DNA of 64,000 bases from Litchfieldia alkalitelluris (GTDB lineage Bacteria > Bacillota > Bacilli > Bacillales > Salisediminibacteriaceae): contig NZ_KZ119600.1 of assembly GCF_002153425.1 (NCBI RefSeq), positions 2,779,920 to 2,843,919 on the forward strand. The letters are read 5' to 3'. This document shows, piece after piece, positions 28,832-36,342 of the stretch. The notes beneath the pieces were generated by a model, which worked only from the letters and a program-made list of their open reading frames with translations, did no database searches and was not told the origin of the DNA. The number at the start of each line of letters is the position of its first letter. Position 1 is the stretch's first letter. The position numbers and the translations under genes are program-made.

Positions 28832-28909
28832 AAAGTGCAGTGTCCCACTCAAATAGATGCCTCACTGTAAAATATCAGGCAACTACTGTCTTGGAAGACA
28901 TTGCACTTT
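28832..28909. other. Structured inverted-repeat element between topA and trmFO
   Basis: AAAGTGCAGTGTC (28832-28844) and GACATTGCACTTT (28897-28909) can form a 13-bp stem with one wobble. Inside are two smaller hairpins: TGCCT/AGGCA (28858-28881) and TGTCTT/AAGACA (28887-28900); the last overlaps the outer stem, so two alternative folds are possible. There is no T-tract, so it is not a standard terminator. It could be a small non-autonomous repeat or an RNA element. Confidence 0.5.
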
Positions 28910-28967
28910 AGTAAATTAATACAGTCAATAAATAAATATACATGACTCTATTTAAACTTTCAACTTT

Positions 28968-31040
28968 TTAGTTTTGACTTTCTTTATAGTCACAGTGAAC
29001 ACATTGAACATTTGTCCCTTTTTTCGATTTCTTCTCCACTAGCATATGGTCACATTTCGGACAAGTTCGCGCAATCGGTTTATCCCAAGATAGAAACTCA
29101 CACTCTGGATAACGATCACACCCATAAAAAATTCTTCGTTTTTTACTTCTGCGTTCTACGATATTTCCTTCTTTACATTCAGGACATTTCACACCGACTT
29201 CTTTTATGATCGCCTTCGTATTTCTACATTCTGGGAAATTAGAACATGCCATAAACTTACCGAAGCGTCCCATCTTGTAGACCATTTCATGGCCACATTT
29301 CTCACAGTCTTCTCCAGCAGGTTCATCTTTAATTTCCACTTCTTCCATCTCTTCTTCCGCTTTCTTCAAGCGTTTTTCGAAGTCACCATAAAAATGGTCT
29401 ATAACTTTAATCCAATTCTCTTCCCCATCTTCAACAGAATCAAGATCATTTTCCATTTTCGCTGTGAAATCTACATTTAGAATCTCTGGAAAGAATTCCT
29501 CAATTAACTCTAATACTATTTCACCCAGTTCTGTTGGAATAAATCGTTTTTCTTCAAGGGCGACATACCCACGACGCTGAATCGTATCTAATGTCGGTGC
29601 ATAGGTAGAAGGCCTTCCTATACCTAACTCCTCCATTGTTTTTACAAGTCTCGCCTCCGTATAACGTGGTGGAGGCTGGGTAAAGTGTTGATTAGGCTCA
29701 ATCGTTTCAGATTTCACTAGCTCACCTTCATTCATTTCAGGTAGCAGTTTATCCTCTTCTTTTTTCCCATCATCATTACCTTCAATATAAACCTTCATAA
29801 ATCCTGGGAATTTCAATTTAGAACCATTTGCCCTAAAAACAACACCATTATTGTCAATATCAACAGACATTGTATCGAGAATAGCAGGTGCCATTTGGCT
29901 AGCAACAAGTCTCTCCCATATAAGCTTATATAGTCTTAACTGATCTCGACTAAGGTAAGACTTCACTGTTTTAGGGTCCAACATAACAGAGGTTGGGCGG
30001 ATAGCTTCGTGTGCATCTTGTGTTTTTGCACCCTTTTTTTCCTTTGCTTTCTCTGTATTTAAATACTCTTTACCATAGTTAGATTCAATGTATTGAGCTG
30101 TTTCTCCTTTAGCAGTGTCAGATATTCTAGTAGAGTCCGTTCTCATATAAGTAATGAGACCAACCGTACCTTCTTTACCTATATCCACCCCTTCATATAA
30201 CTGTTGTGCTAGCATCATCGTTTTCTTGGCCCGGAAATTTAACTTCCTAGCTGCTTCCTGTTGTAATGACGATGTAGTAAAAGGAACAACAGGGTTTCTT
30301 TTACGTTCCTTCTTCTTTACTTGCGCAATTTTAAAGGAGTCACCAGACAATGCTTGTAAAACTTTGTCCACATCTTCTTTAGACTTTAAATCTTTCTTTT
30401 CACCGTTAATGGAAACAAATTTTGCTACAAACTCTTCCTTATCCTTATGGAGTTTGGCTTCAATCGTCCAGTATTCTTCTGGCTCAAAAGCATTAATCTC
30501 TTTCTCCCTATCAATAATCATCTTTACTGCCACAGACTGTACTCTTCCTGCACTTAAACCCTTTTTCACCTTTTTCCAAAGCAATGGGCTAATGTTGTAT
30601 CCAACTAGTCGGTCAAGTACACGTCTTGCCTGTTGAGCATCTACAAGATTCATATCAATCTTTCGCGGTGTCTTAAAAGAGTCTTTTATTGCCTGTTTCG
30701 TAATTTCATTAAATACAACGCGACATTTTGAATCTTCATCAATTTTTAAGCTGTGAGCTAGATGCCAGGCGATTGCCTCCCCTTCACGATCGGGGTCGGC
30801 TGCAAGATAAATGCGTTTTGCCTTTTTAGCAGCTGCTTTTAATTCTTTGAGAATCGGTCCCTTGCCACGAATTGTTATATATTTAGGATTATATCCATCT
30901 TCCACATCAACACCCATTTGACTTTTTGGTAAATCAATTACATGTCCCATTGATGCTTTTACAGTATATTTTTTACCCAAATATTTTCCGATTGTTTTCG
31001 CTTTTGCGGGCGATTCCACGATCACTAAGTAATCGGACAT
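28968..31040 (-). CDS. topA: DNA topoisomerase I
   Basis: TopA relaxes negative supercoils by transient single-strand breakage. The 690-residue protein has the Toprim domain ([20 protein letters not shown]; acidic triad in [15 protein letters not shown]), the active-site tyrosine in [14 protein letters not shown], and three C-terminal zinc ribbons of the CxxC type ([24 protein letters not shown]). ATG at 31040 is 9 bases from GGGGGAGG; a TTG two codons earlier is less likely. A SigA-type promoter lies just upstream. Confidence 0.97.
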   Translation of the reverse strand: MSDYLVIVESPAKAKTIGKYLGKKYTVKASMGHVIDLPKSQMGVDVEDGYNPKYITIRGKGPILKELKAAAKKAKRIYLAADPDREGEAIAWHLAHSLKIDEDSKCRVVFNEITKQAIKDSFKTPRKIDMNLVDAQQARRVLDRLVGYNISPLLWKKVKKGLSAGRVQSVAVKMIIDREKEINAFEPEEYWTIEAKLHKDKEEFVAKFVSINGEKKDLKSKEDVDKVLQALSGDSFKIAQVKKKERKRNPVVPFTTSSLQQEAARKLNFRAKKTMMLAQQLYEGVDIGKEGTVGLITYMRTDSTRISDTAKGETAQYIESNYGKEYLNTEKAKEKKGAKTQDAHEAIRPTSVMLDPKTVKSYLSRDQLRLYKLIWERLVASQMAPAILDTMSVDIDNNGVVFRANGSKLKFPGFMKVYIEGNDDGKKEEDKLLPEMNEGELVKSETIEPNQHFTQPPPRYTEARLVKTMEELGIGRPSTYAPTLDTIQRRGYVALEEKRFIPTELGEIVLELIEEFFPEILNVDFTAKMENDLDSVEDGEENWIKVIDHFYGDFEKRLKKAEEEMEEVEIKDEPAGEDCEKCGHEMVYKMGRFGKFMACSNFPECRNTKAIIKEVGVKCPECKEGNIVERRSKKRRIFYGCDRYPECEFLSWDKPIARTCPKCDHMLVEKKSKKGTNVQCVHCDYKESQN

Positions 31041-31129
31041 ACCCAAAATCCTCCCCCTTTAGAGGTTAACTTTATTCCTTTATCCTAATAAATCCTCACT
31101 AAAAAAATTGTAAAGTAAAATCTTCCCTA

Positions 31130-31158
31130 TTATTAAACACTATTTCACGATTTGTCAA
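31130..31158 (-). promoter_or_regulatory. Candidate SigA promoter of topA
   Basis: A perfect TTGACA (31153-31158) is followed after 17 bases by TAATAA (31130-31135), about 90 bases upstream of the topA start and directed toward it. The spacer 31041-31298 holds no other feature I can support. Confidence 0.55.
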
Positions 31159-31298
31159 ACATGTTTTGATTAATTTTTTGAAATTTTCTTTCCTACCCTC
31201 ACTCATAACAAGGATTTTAATCAAAAAAATTATTTGAATTTTTAAATTTTGCGAACACTTAAATTCTTCACAACCTCCCCTTTTTTTTATACTATCTA

Positions 31299-32171
31299 TT
31301 AAAAATATTCTTCCAAAATATCATTACCATGTAGTATCATTTTTGCACCTTCTTGTATTAACTTATTCGTCCCTATTGATTCTTCACTAAAAATACGCCC
31401 AGGAAAAGCATAAACATCTCGTCCTTGTTGAAGAGCTAAGTCACTTGTTATTAAGGAACCACTCCGTTCCTTTGCTTCAACAACTAAAGTCCCTCTTGAA
31501 AGACCGCTTATTAACCTGTTACGTTCTGGAAATTGCCATTTTTGTGGACGTACGTAAGGAGGATATTCCGACATGAGTAAATGATCTTTTTTCATAGATT
31601 GGAACAAATCTTTATTAGAAAGGGGATAGATATGGTCTAAACCATATGCTAAAACACCAATGGTATGTCCGTTGTATAGTATCGTAGTTTCATGGGCCAT
31701 TTTATCAACTCCTAATGCCATACCACTAACGATAACAATATTCCGCTCTAGTACAGGTTGTAGAACTTTTTCTAGCTCGTCTTTTATGTAGTGACTTGGG
31801 TGTCTAGTGCCAACGACACTTAAATGATGAGGTAGTGAAAAAAGCTGTTTATTTCCTTGATAGTAAATGATTAGGGGGGGATCATAGATTGTTTTCAGTA
31901 AAGGTGGGTAATCAGCATCGAAGATAGAAATATAGTTGATACCTTTGTTATTGTATTCTATTTTCAGTTTTTCACAATTTACTTCTTTTAAAAGACGTAT
32001 GAACTGTATCGCTTGTTTTTGTGGGAAATGACATTTTTTTATAAGATCCCACTCATCCATTTTATATACCTCGGTCAATGTCGGATCTTGTTGAAAAATA
32101 TTTGTTACGATTCTACAATTACCGTAGCAGCAATAATGGATATGTAAAAGACGATCGATAATTTTATTCAT
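31299..32171 (-). CDS. dprA: DprA/Smf, DNA-processing protein
   Basis: DprA loads RecA onto incoming single-stranded DNA during transformation. The 290-residue protein has a short helical N-terminal region and the Rossmann-like core with SVVGTRHPSHY, IVIVSGMALGVDKMAHE, GVLAYGLDHIYP and the C-terminal FPGRIFSEESIGTNKLIQEGA. No extra C-terminal winged helix is present. ATG 32171 follows GAGGAAGGG; the frame extends to a TTG at 32210 without a good ribosome binding site. It is located between sucD and topA as in B. subtilis, but separated from sucD by about 750 bases of mobile-element debris. Confidence 0.94.
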   Translation of the reverse strand: MNKIIDRLLHIHYCCYGNCRIVTNIFQQDPTLTEVYKMDEWDLIKKCHFPQKQAIQFIRLLKEVNCEKLKIEYNNKGINYISIFDADYPPLLKTIYDPPLIIYYQGNKQLFSLPHHLSVVGTRHPSHYIKDELEKVLQPVLERNIVIVSGMALGVDKMAHETTILYNGHTIGVLAYGLDHIYPLSNKDLFQSMKKDHLLMSEYPPYVRPQKWQFPERNRLISGLSRGTLVVEAKERSGSLITSDLALQQGRDVYAFPGRIFSEESIGTNKLIQEGAKMILHGNDILEEYF

Positions 32172-32238
32172 TTTGTTTCGACCCTTCCTCACGATTATTT
32201 TTTTATCCAATTAAAAATCGCATTTCAAAATTAAACTC

Positions 32239-32308
32239 ACTACAGAGACTCGCTTTTATCACAAGCACATGTAAAACATCTGCTCATTCTTCGCAGTGTT
32301 TGCTTTGC
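32239..32308 (-). repeat. Copy A of a roughly 70-bp dispersed repeat
   Basis: On the minus strand this segment matches 35354-35424 (plus strand), including an exact 20-base core (32280-32299 against 35363-35382), so the two copies are inverted relative to each other. Both can be read as a short coding-like sequence containing KxTLRRMSR. No complete gene is present. Confidence 0.7.
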
Positions 32309-32367
32309 AGTTAATCCCACAGGAACCAGTGTAACTTCGACACCAATGCGAGATGTTTCTACTTTTC

Positions 32368-32397
32368 CTGATACTCCCACACCTAAAGGAATGGGGT
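32368..32397 (-). other. IS200/IS605-type right-end hairpin
   Basis: Downstream of the TnpB remnant, the minus strand has CCCATTCC paired with GGTGTGGG, followed by AGTATCAG. The 13-base CTGATACTCCCAC is repeated exactly at 35448-35460. A subterminal hairpin just downstream of tnpB is typical of IS200/IS605-family right ends and of the 3' end of their guide RNA. Confidence 0.5.
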
Positions 32398-32562
32398 TCT
32401 AGTTTACTTATATACTACTCCGATATTCTCACTAAAAGAGAATGAACTCTTCAAGTTACAACACATCAGAACTCATATATGTTCAACTAGGCTTTTACGA
32501 ACAAAGAAAACTCTGTTTCTATTAGCATTCGTTTCGGTTCGTTCCTAAACCGATATTCATCT

Positions 32563-32811
32563 TTAAACGCCCATGCTAACGGGTGTTTTTTCTTTCAATT
32601 TCAACCGTACTATCTCTAAATCATGCATGGACCTAAATTGATCGAAACTCTGGTTACACCTATCTCTATCTATTTCGTTTAAGTTATTTTTACAGTTCAT
32701 TAACAGTAATGCAGAGTATAAATCTCTTTGTATTTTGTAAAATCCAAAATCAATCCATCTTTCATGAAGACGTTTCTTTTCCTGTAAAAGTCTAAATTTG
32801 ATTATTAAACG
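32563..32811 (-). pseudogene. Degenerate C-terminal remnant of an IS200/IS605-family TnpB
   Basis: This 82-residue open frame ends with TAA at 32563 and is blocked upstream by tandem stops (TAA TAA). The sequence contains KRLHERWIDFGF, KIQRDLYSALLLMN, EIDRDRCNQSFDQF and a terminal TPVSMGV, which resembles the last part of IS1341/IS605 OrfB (TnpB-like) proteins, where a zinc-ribbon precedes QRDLYSA. The zinc-binding cysteines expected before that motif are absent here, and the RuvC-like catalytic region is missing, so it cannot be active. The assignment is from remembered family patterns. The 716-base dprA-sucD spacer also carries the right-end hairpin and repeat copy A. Confidence 0.6.
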
Positions 32812-32879
32812 TTATTAGTGATTTGGGATTTTTATCGATAAGTTTCTAAGGAATAAAAAGAGGATTTAATTAATAGAAG

Positions 32880-32916
32880 GCCTAGATCCCCTAGAGACAA
32901 ATCTAGGGGAGTAGGC
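32880..32916 (-). terminator. Hairpin after sucD, probable terminator
   Basis: TCCCCTAGA and TCTAGGGGA form a 9-bp stem with a 6-base loop, extended by GCCTA/TAGGC arms across a small bulge. It begins 11 bases after the sucD stop. The following minus-strand sequence is only weakly T-rich, so it may act as a terminator or as a 3' stabiliser. Confidence 0.6.
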
Positions 32917-32927
32917 AATGAAGAATC

Positions 32928-33833
32928 TTATTTATGTGTCACACATTGTTCGTAAAGGCCTGTTTCCTTCAGGACTTTGATTAATGTTTCACCCATAACT
33001 GCTGGCGTTTCTGCTACCTCCACACCACAAGACTGGAGTGTTTTAATCTTCTCAGCAGCTGTTCCTTTACCACCTGAAATAATAGCTCCAGCATGGCCCA
33101 TACGTTTCCCAGGAGGTGCAGTTTGACCACCTATAAACCCGACTACTGGTTTTTTCATATTTGCTTTGATCCACTCTGCTGCTTCTTCCTCAGCTGTACC
33201 ACCGATCTCACCGATCATTATCACAGCATAGGTATCAGGATCTTCATTGAATAGCTTCAATGTATCTATGAAATTAGTTCCATTAACTGGGTCCCCACCA
33301 ATTCCTACAGCAGTTGATTGTCCAATCCCCTCTGTTGAGAGCTGATGAACCGCCTCATAAGTTAATGTACCAGATCTTGATACTACACCTACATGTCCTT
33401 TTTTATGAATATAACCAGGCATAATACCGATTTTACATTCTTCAGGTGTGATAACTCCAGGACAGTTTGGTCCTATTAATCGAGTATCCTTACCTTCCAA
33501 ATAACGTTTAACCTTTATCATGTCAGTTACTGGAATACCTTCAGTAATTGTGATAACAAGCTCTACTCCTGCATCTGCCGCTTCCATAATTGCATCAGCT
33601 GCAAACGGAGGTGGAACGTAGATAACAGATGCATTTGCTCCAGTTTTTGCAACAGCGTCAGAAACCGTATCAAATACAGGTATTCCTTCCACTTCTGTTC
33701 CGCCTTTTCCTGGTGTTACACCGCCAACGATATTCGTTCCATATTCCACAGCCTGCTTAGTGTGAAATAGACCTGTAGCACCTGTAATCCCTTGAACAAT
33801 AACTTTCGTGTCCTTATTGATTAAAATGCTCAT
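32928..33833 (-). CDS. sucD: Succinyl-CoA synthetase alpha subunit
   Basis: SucD is the CoA-binding, transiently phosphorylated subunit of succinyl-CoA synthetase in the TCA cycle. The 301-residue protein has the CoA-binding Rossmann segment ([18 protein letters not shown]), the GPNCPGVI motif and the phosphohistidine segment [16 protein letters not shown] (His about residue 246). ATG follows GGCGGGATAAA. It lies 17 bases after sucC and forms a two-gene operon with it. Confidence 0.97.
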   Translation of the reverse strand: MSILINKDTKVIVQGITGATGLFHTKQAVEYGTNIVGGVTPGKGGTEVEGIPVFDTVSDAVAKTGANASVIYVPPPFAADAIMEAADAGVELVITITEGIPVTDMIKVKRYLEGKDTRLIGPNCPGVITPEECKIGIMPGYIHKKGHVGVVSRSGTLTYEAVHQLSTEGIGQSTAVGIGGDPVNGTNFIDTLKLFNEDPDTYAVIMIGEIGGTAEEEAAEWIKANMKKPVVGFIGGQTAPPGKRMGHAGAIISGGKGTAAEKIKTLQSCGVEVAETPAVMGETLIKVLKETGLYEQCVTHK

Positions 33834-33850
33834 ATTTTATCCCGCCTTTC

Positions 33851-35014
33851 CTACGCTTTAACTAGAGAAACGATTTTTTCTGCTCCATCGGCCATTGAAT
33901 CTGCCGCTGTAATATCTAGTCCTGATTCTTTTAAAATTTTCTTTCCTAGATCAACGTTCGTTCCTTCTAAACGTACAACGAGAGGAATATTTAATCCCAC
34001 TTCCTTCGTCGCCGCTACAACACCTTCTGCGATAACATCACATTTCATAATTCCACCAAAAATGTTGACATATATTCCTTTAACATCTTCATCAGAAAGT
34101 ATGATTTTGAATGCTTCTGTTACCTTTTCTTTTGTTGCGCCGCCACCAACATCAAGGAAGTTGGCAGGATCACCATTATAATGTTTGATGATATCCATCG
34201 TTGCCATTGCAAGTCCTGCACCATTTACCATACATCCGATATTACCGTCTAATGAAATATAACTTAAGTCAAACTTAGAAGCTTCTATTTCTTTAGGATC
34301 TTCTTCATCTAAATCACGATATTCTAATACAGCCTTTTGTCTGAATAAAGCATTAGAGTCAAAATTAAGTTTTGCATCCAGTGCCATTACTTTACCATCT
34401 CCTGTTGTTACAAGAGGGTTAATTTCAGCAATAGAACAATCTTTATCAACAAACACTTGGTATAGACCCATCATAAATTTAACCGCTTCCCTGACTAACT
34501 CTTTAGGAATGTTAATGTTAAATGCTAGTCTTCTAGCCTGGTATGGCATGAGTCCAACAACTGGATCTACTACTTCCTTAAATATTTTCTCAGGAGTTTT
34601 CTCAGCAACTTCTTCAATTTCAGTACCACCTTCTTCTGATCCCATCATTACAACACGATCAGTGGCACGGTCAACTACAAGTCCAATGTAATATTCACTT
34701 TTAATATCACATCCTTCTTCGATAAGCAGTCTCTTAACTTCCTTACCTTCAGGACCCGTCTGATGTGTGACTAATGTCTTCCCAAGGATGTCATCAGCGT
34801 ATGTACGTACCTCCTCTAAGCTTTTAGCTACCTTAACCCCTCCGGCTTTACCTCTTCCACCTGCATGGATTTGTGCCTTTACAACGGTTACATCAGTCCC
34901 TAAAGATTTTGCAGCCTCTACTGCTTCTTCAACAGAATAAGCAACTTTACCATTCGGAACTGCCACGCCGTAGCTTCTTAGAATTTCTTTACCTTGATAC
35001 TCATGGATATTCAT
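33851..35014 (-). CDS. sucC: Succinyl-CoA synthetase beta subunit
   Basis: SucC binds nucleotide and succinate and partners SucD. The 387-residue protein starts [17 protein letters not shown] and has an ATP-grasp domain ([19 protein letters not shown]) and a C-terminal ligase domain ([29 protein letters not shown]). The ATG at 35014 has AAGGAGG six bases upstream; a longer frame to 35053 is not conserved. An 18-base palindrome lies in its leader. Confidence 0.97.
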   Translation of the reverse strand: MNIHEYQGKEILRSYGVAVPNGKVAYSVEEAVEAAKSLGTDVTVVKAQIHAGGRGKAGGVKVAKSLEEVRTYADDILGKTLVTHQTGPEGKEVKRLLIEEGCDIKSEYYIGLVVDRATDRVVMMGSEEGGTEIEEVAEKTPEKIFKEVVDPVVGLMPYQARRLAFNINIPKELVREAVKFMMGLYQVFVDKDCSIAEINPLVTTGDGKVMALDAKLNFDSNALFRQKAVLEYRDLDEEDPKEIEASKFDLSYISLDGNIGCMVNGAGLAMATMDIIKHYNGDPANFLDVGGGATKEKVTEAFKIILSDEDVKGIYVNIFGGIMKCDVIAEGVVAATKEVGLNIPLVVRLEGTNVDLGKKILKESGLDITAADSMADGAEKIVSLVKA

Positions 35015-35040
35015 AGCCATCCTCCTTACTGAGTAATTAA

Positions 35041-35058
35041 TGTGAATGTTCATTCACA
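35041..35058. promoter_or_regulatory. 18-base palindrome in the sucC leader
   Basis: TGTGAATGTTCATTCACA has 8-bp perfect arms around a TT centre and lies about 27 bases upstream of the sucC start. It resembles a dimeric repressor operator (TGAATG/CATTCA arms) or, in RNA, a small hairpin just ahead of the ribosome binding site. Confidence 0.45.
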
Positions 35059-35147
35059 TCACTGGTTTTGAATCATACACTTCATATTTGTATGATCTGT
35101 TCCATACATGGATTCGCTAAATTGATCACAAATCCCTTTATCAAACT

Positions 35148-35176
35148 ATTATGCTCGGGCGAAAATCATGTGAAAA
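35148..35176 (-). promoter_or_regulatory. Candidate promoter of sucCD
   Basis: TTTTCA (35171-35176) and CATAAT (35148-35153) are 17 bases apart and point toward sucC. The -35 is a weak match. The leader from here to sucC would be about 130 bases and would include the palindrome at 35041-35058. Confidence 0.35.
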
Positions 35177-35353
35177 TAATATGAAACACCCATTTATCAC
35201 ACAATGCTTATTTTACTATACTTTTCGACAATTTTGTGAATAATAAGCTCACTTTTGCATTAATACGGAATAATCTAAATAATTAAAATATTACAAATTC
35301 TAAGTTATAGGCTATATTGAAAAAAATTTGTGGAGGATTGCGGTTCGCCCGCG

Positions 35354-35424
35354 GCAAAGAAGACACTGCGAAGAATGAGCAGAAGTCGCACTTGTACCTT
35401 GCGTGAAAACGAGTAGACTGTAGT
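35354..35424 (+). repeat. Copy B of a roughly 70-bp dispersed repeat
   Basis: This segment matches the reverse complement of 32239-32308, including the exact 20-base core ACACTGCGAAGAATGAGCAG (35363-35382). It can be read as a coding-like stretch with KKTLRRMSRSRTCT ending in TAG. It sits in the long ylqH-side upstream spacer of sucC, next to a second right-end-like hairpin. Confidence 0.7.
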
Positions 35425-35447
35425 TTAACTTATTTTAGGGTAGCTAT

Positions 35448-35473
35448 CTGATACTCCCACTAAAAGGAGTGGG
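35448..35473 (-). other. Second IS200/IS605 right-end-like hairpin
   Basis: The 13-base CTGATACTCCCAC is identical to 32368-32380, and CCCACT pairs with AGTGGG across a 6-base loop. No transposase gene remains beside it. It may be a solo end of the same element family. Confidence 0.45.
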
Positions 35474-35494
35474 CTTTCACGTTCGGGAAGATGT

Positions 35495-35538
35495 AAAAAA
35501 GCTGGGACATAAATGTATTCCATTTTACTTGTCCCAGC
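35495..35538 (-). terminator. Rho-independent terminator of the rnhB-ylqG-ylqH-small-gene operon
   Basis: GCTGGGACA (35501-35509) pairs with TGTCCCAGC (35530-35538), with a 20-base loop. On the minus strand six T follow directly. It lies 30 bases after the last small gene. Confidence 0.85.
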
Positions 35539-35567
35539 CTCATTCTATTGTCTTGAATTATTTCATT

Positions 35568-35813
35568 TTACTCTTTATCATTCCATTTTTTTTCACCAAC
35601 TTGGTGTGTTGGGTGCATAAACCTTTCACCAGGCATTCCACGATAAGGCATATGTGTCTCTAACTCCATCTTTGTACTATTATCATCATTCAATAAGGGG
35701 GCTTCTTCTTCCTCCACCCAATGATCTCCAGACATGATCGCAGGGTCAATAGTATCGTCCCAATGGTCTAATGGAGTCTCTGGGTTGGGTTCGAATTCTC
35801 TCTTTTTCTTCAT
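35568..35813 (-). CDS. Hypothetical acidic protein, 81 residues
   Basis: I do not recognise this protein. It is hydrophilic and acidic (runs such as EEEEAPLLNDD and the stretch PLDHWDDTIDPAIMSGDHWV), begins with a basic MKKKREF, and has no membrane helix or signal. Its start abuts the stop of the next gene upstream with only a weak ribosome binding site, so translation is probably coupled. It is the last gene before the terminator at 35495-35538. Being an open frame in the operon direction with tight spacing supports a real gene. Confidence 0.65.
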   Translation of the reverse strand: MKKKREFEPNPETPLDHWDDTIDPAIMSGDHWVEEEEAPLLNDDNSTKMELETHMPYRGMPGERFMHPTHQVGEKKWNDKE

Positions 35814-35815
35814 CC

Positions 35816-35995
35816 TTATCGCTTCTCTTCATTCTTTTGCTTTACTATTTTTTTTGTGACACTATTCATATGTGCTTTCTGGTCCGTTTGAAGCGTTGAT
35901 TGAAACACACCAAATTCTTGTGCGATTTCTTCTCTATGACTGTTAATAAAGTCATCCATTCCATCAACAACTAATTTTGATCGTTCTTTTGCCAT
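35816..35995 (-). CDS. Hypothetical small protein (about 59 residues)
   Basis: This short protein is not one I recognise. It begins MAKERSKLVVDGMDDFINSHREEIAQEFGVF and ends in a lysine-rich tail; it is predicted helical and hydrophilic. A strong AAAGGAGG lies upstream. I choose the ATG at 35995 for spacing, but ATG codons at 36001 and 36004 are possible. It follows ylqH and is coupled to the 81-residue gene that follows. Confidence 0.65.
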   Translation of the reverse strand: MAKERSKLVVDGMDDFINSHREEIAQEFGVFQSTLQTDQKAHMNSVTKKIVKQKNEEKR

Positions 35996-36048
35996 GGTCA
36001 TCATCCCTCCTTTTTTTCTTATGATGACCTAAAAATAGTAAAAGAAAC

Positions 36049-36342
36049 TTAGGAATGTTTTCCTTTCTTTGACTGATCAAGTTTATATATAAAAGAAAAA
36101 ATTTCTGCTACAACTTCATAAAGTGCAGGAGGGATACGTTGATTCATTTCGAGCTGAGACAAGAGTTCTACGAGGGAAGCGTCCTCCTGAATTGGAATAT
36201 TTGCTTCTTCTGCCCTTTTAACAATTTCAGCTGCTCTATAGCCTTTCCCCTTTGCTTTGACAACGGGGGCTGCATCAATCTCCTTCTCATAACCTAGTGC
36301 AACTGCCTTTTGATGTCTAATGGAGCTTTGACCTTTAGTCAT
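36049..36342 (-). CDS. ylqH: YlqH, stand-alone FlhB C-terminal-domain homologue
   Basis: This 97-residue protein aligns with the part of FlhB that follows the NPTH autocleavage site: KAVALGYEKEIDAAPVVKAKGKGYRAAEIV here corresponds to YAVALKYDNENMEAPIVIAKGVDFIALKVI in FlhB (5862-6941). It lacks NPTH and all membrane segments, so it resembles a pre-cleaved FlhB-CC fragment. Similar orphan fragments (for example FlhX in epsilonproteobacteria) can replace the FlhB fragment. Its ATG overlaps the ylqG stop by 4 bases. Confidence 0.88.
   Translation of the reverse strand: MTKGQSSIRHQKAVALGYEKEIDAAPVVKAKGKGYRAAEIVKRAEEANIPIQEDASLVELLSQLEMNQRIPPALYEVVAEIFSFIYKLDQSKKGKHS

Noticed and set aside
30154-30636. 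160-residue plus-strand frame
   Set aside because: It is antisense to topA, with no independent support.
32566-32595. Possible plus-strand terminator (AACGCCC/GGGTGTT then six T)
   Set aside because: The hairpin and T-run exist, but no plus-strand gene lies upstream, and on the minus strand this is the end of the TnpB-like frame, so the fold may be incidental.
35041-35058. FadR operator upstream of sucC
   Set aside because: The arms resemble the FadR site, but the centre is shorter than the consensus, so only a generic palindrome is reported.
35469-35663. 64-residue plus-strand frame near the right-end-like hairpin
   Set aside because: It overlaps the terminator hairpin and the antisense of the 81-residue gene; composition is not protein-like.
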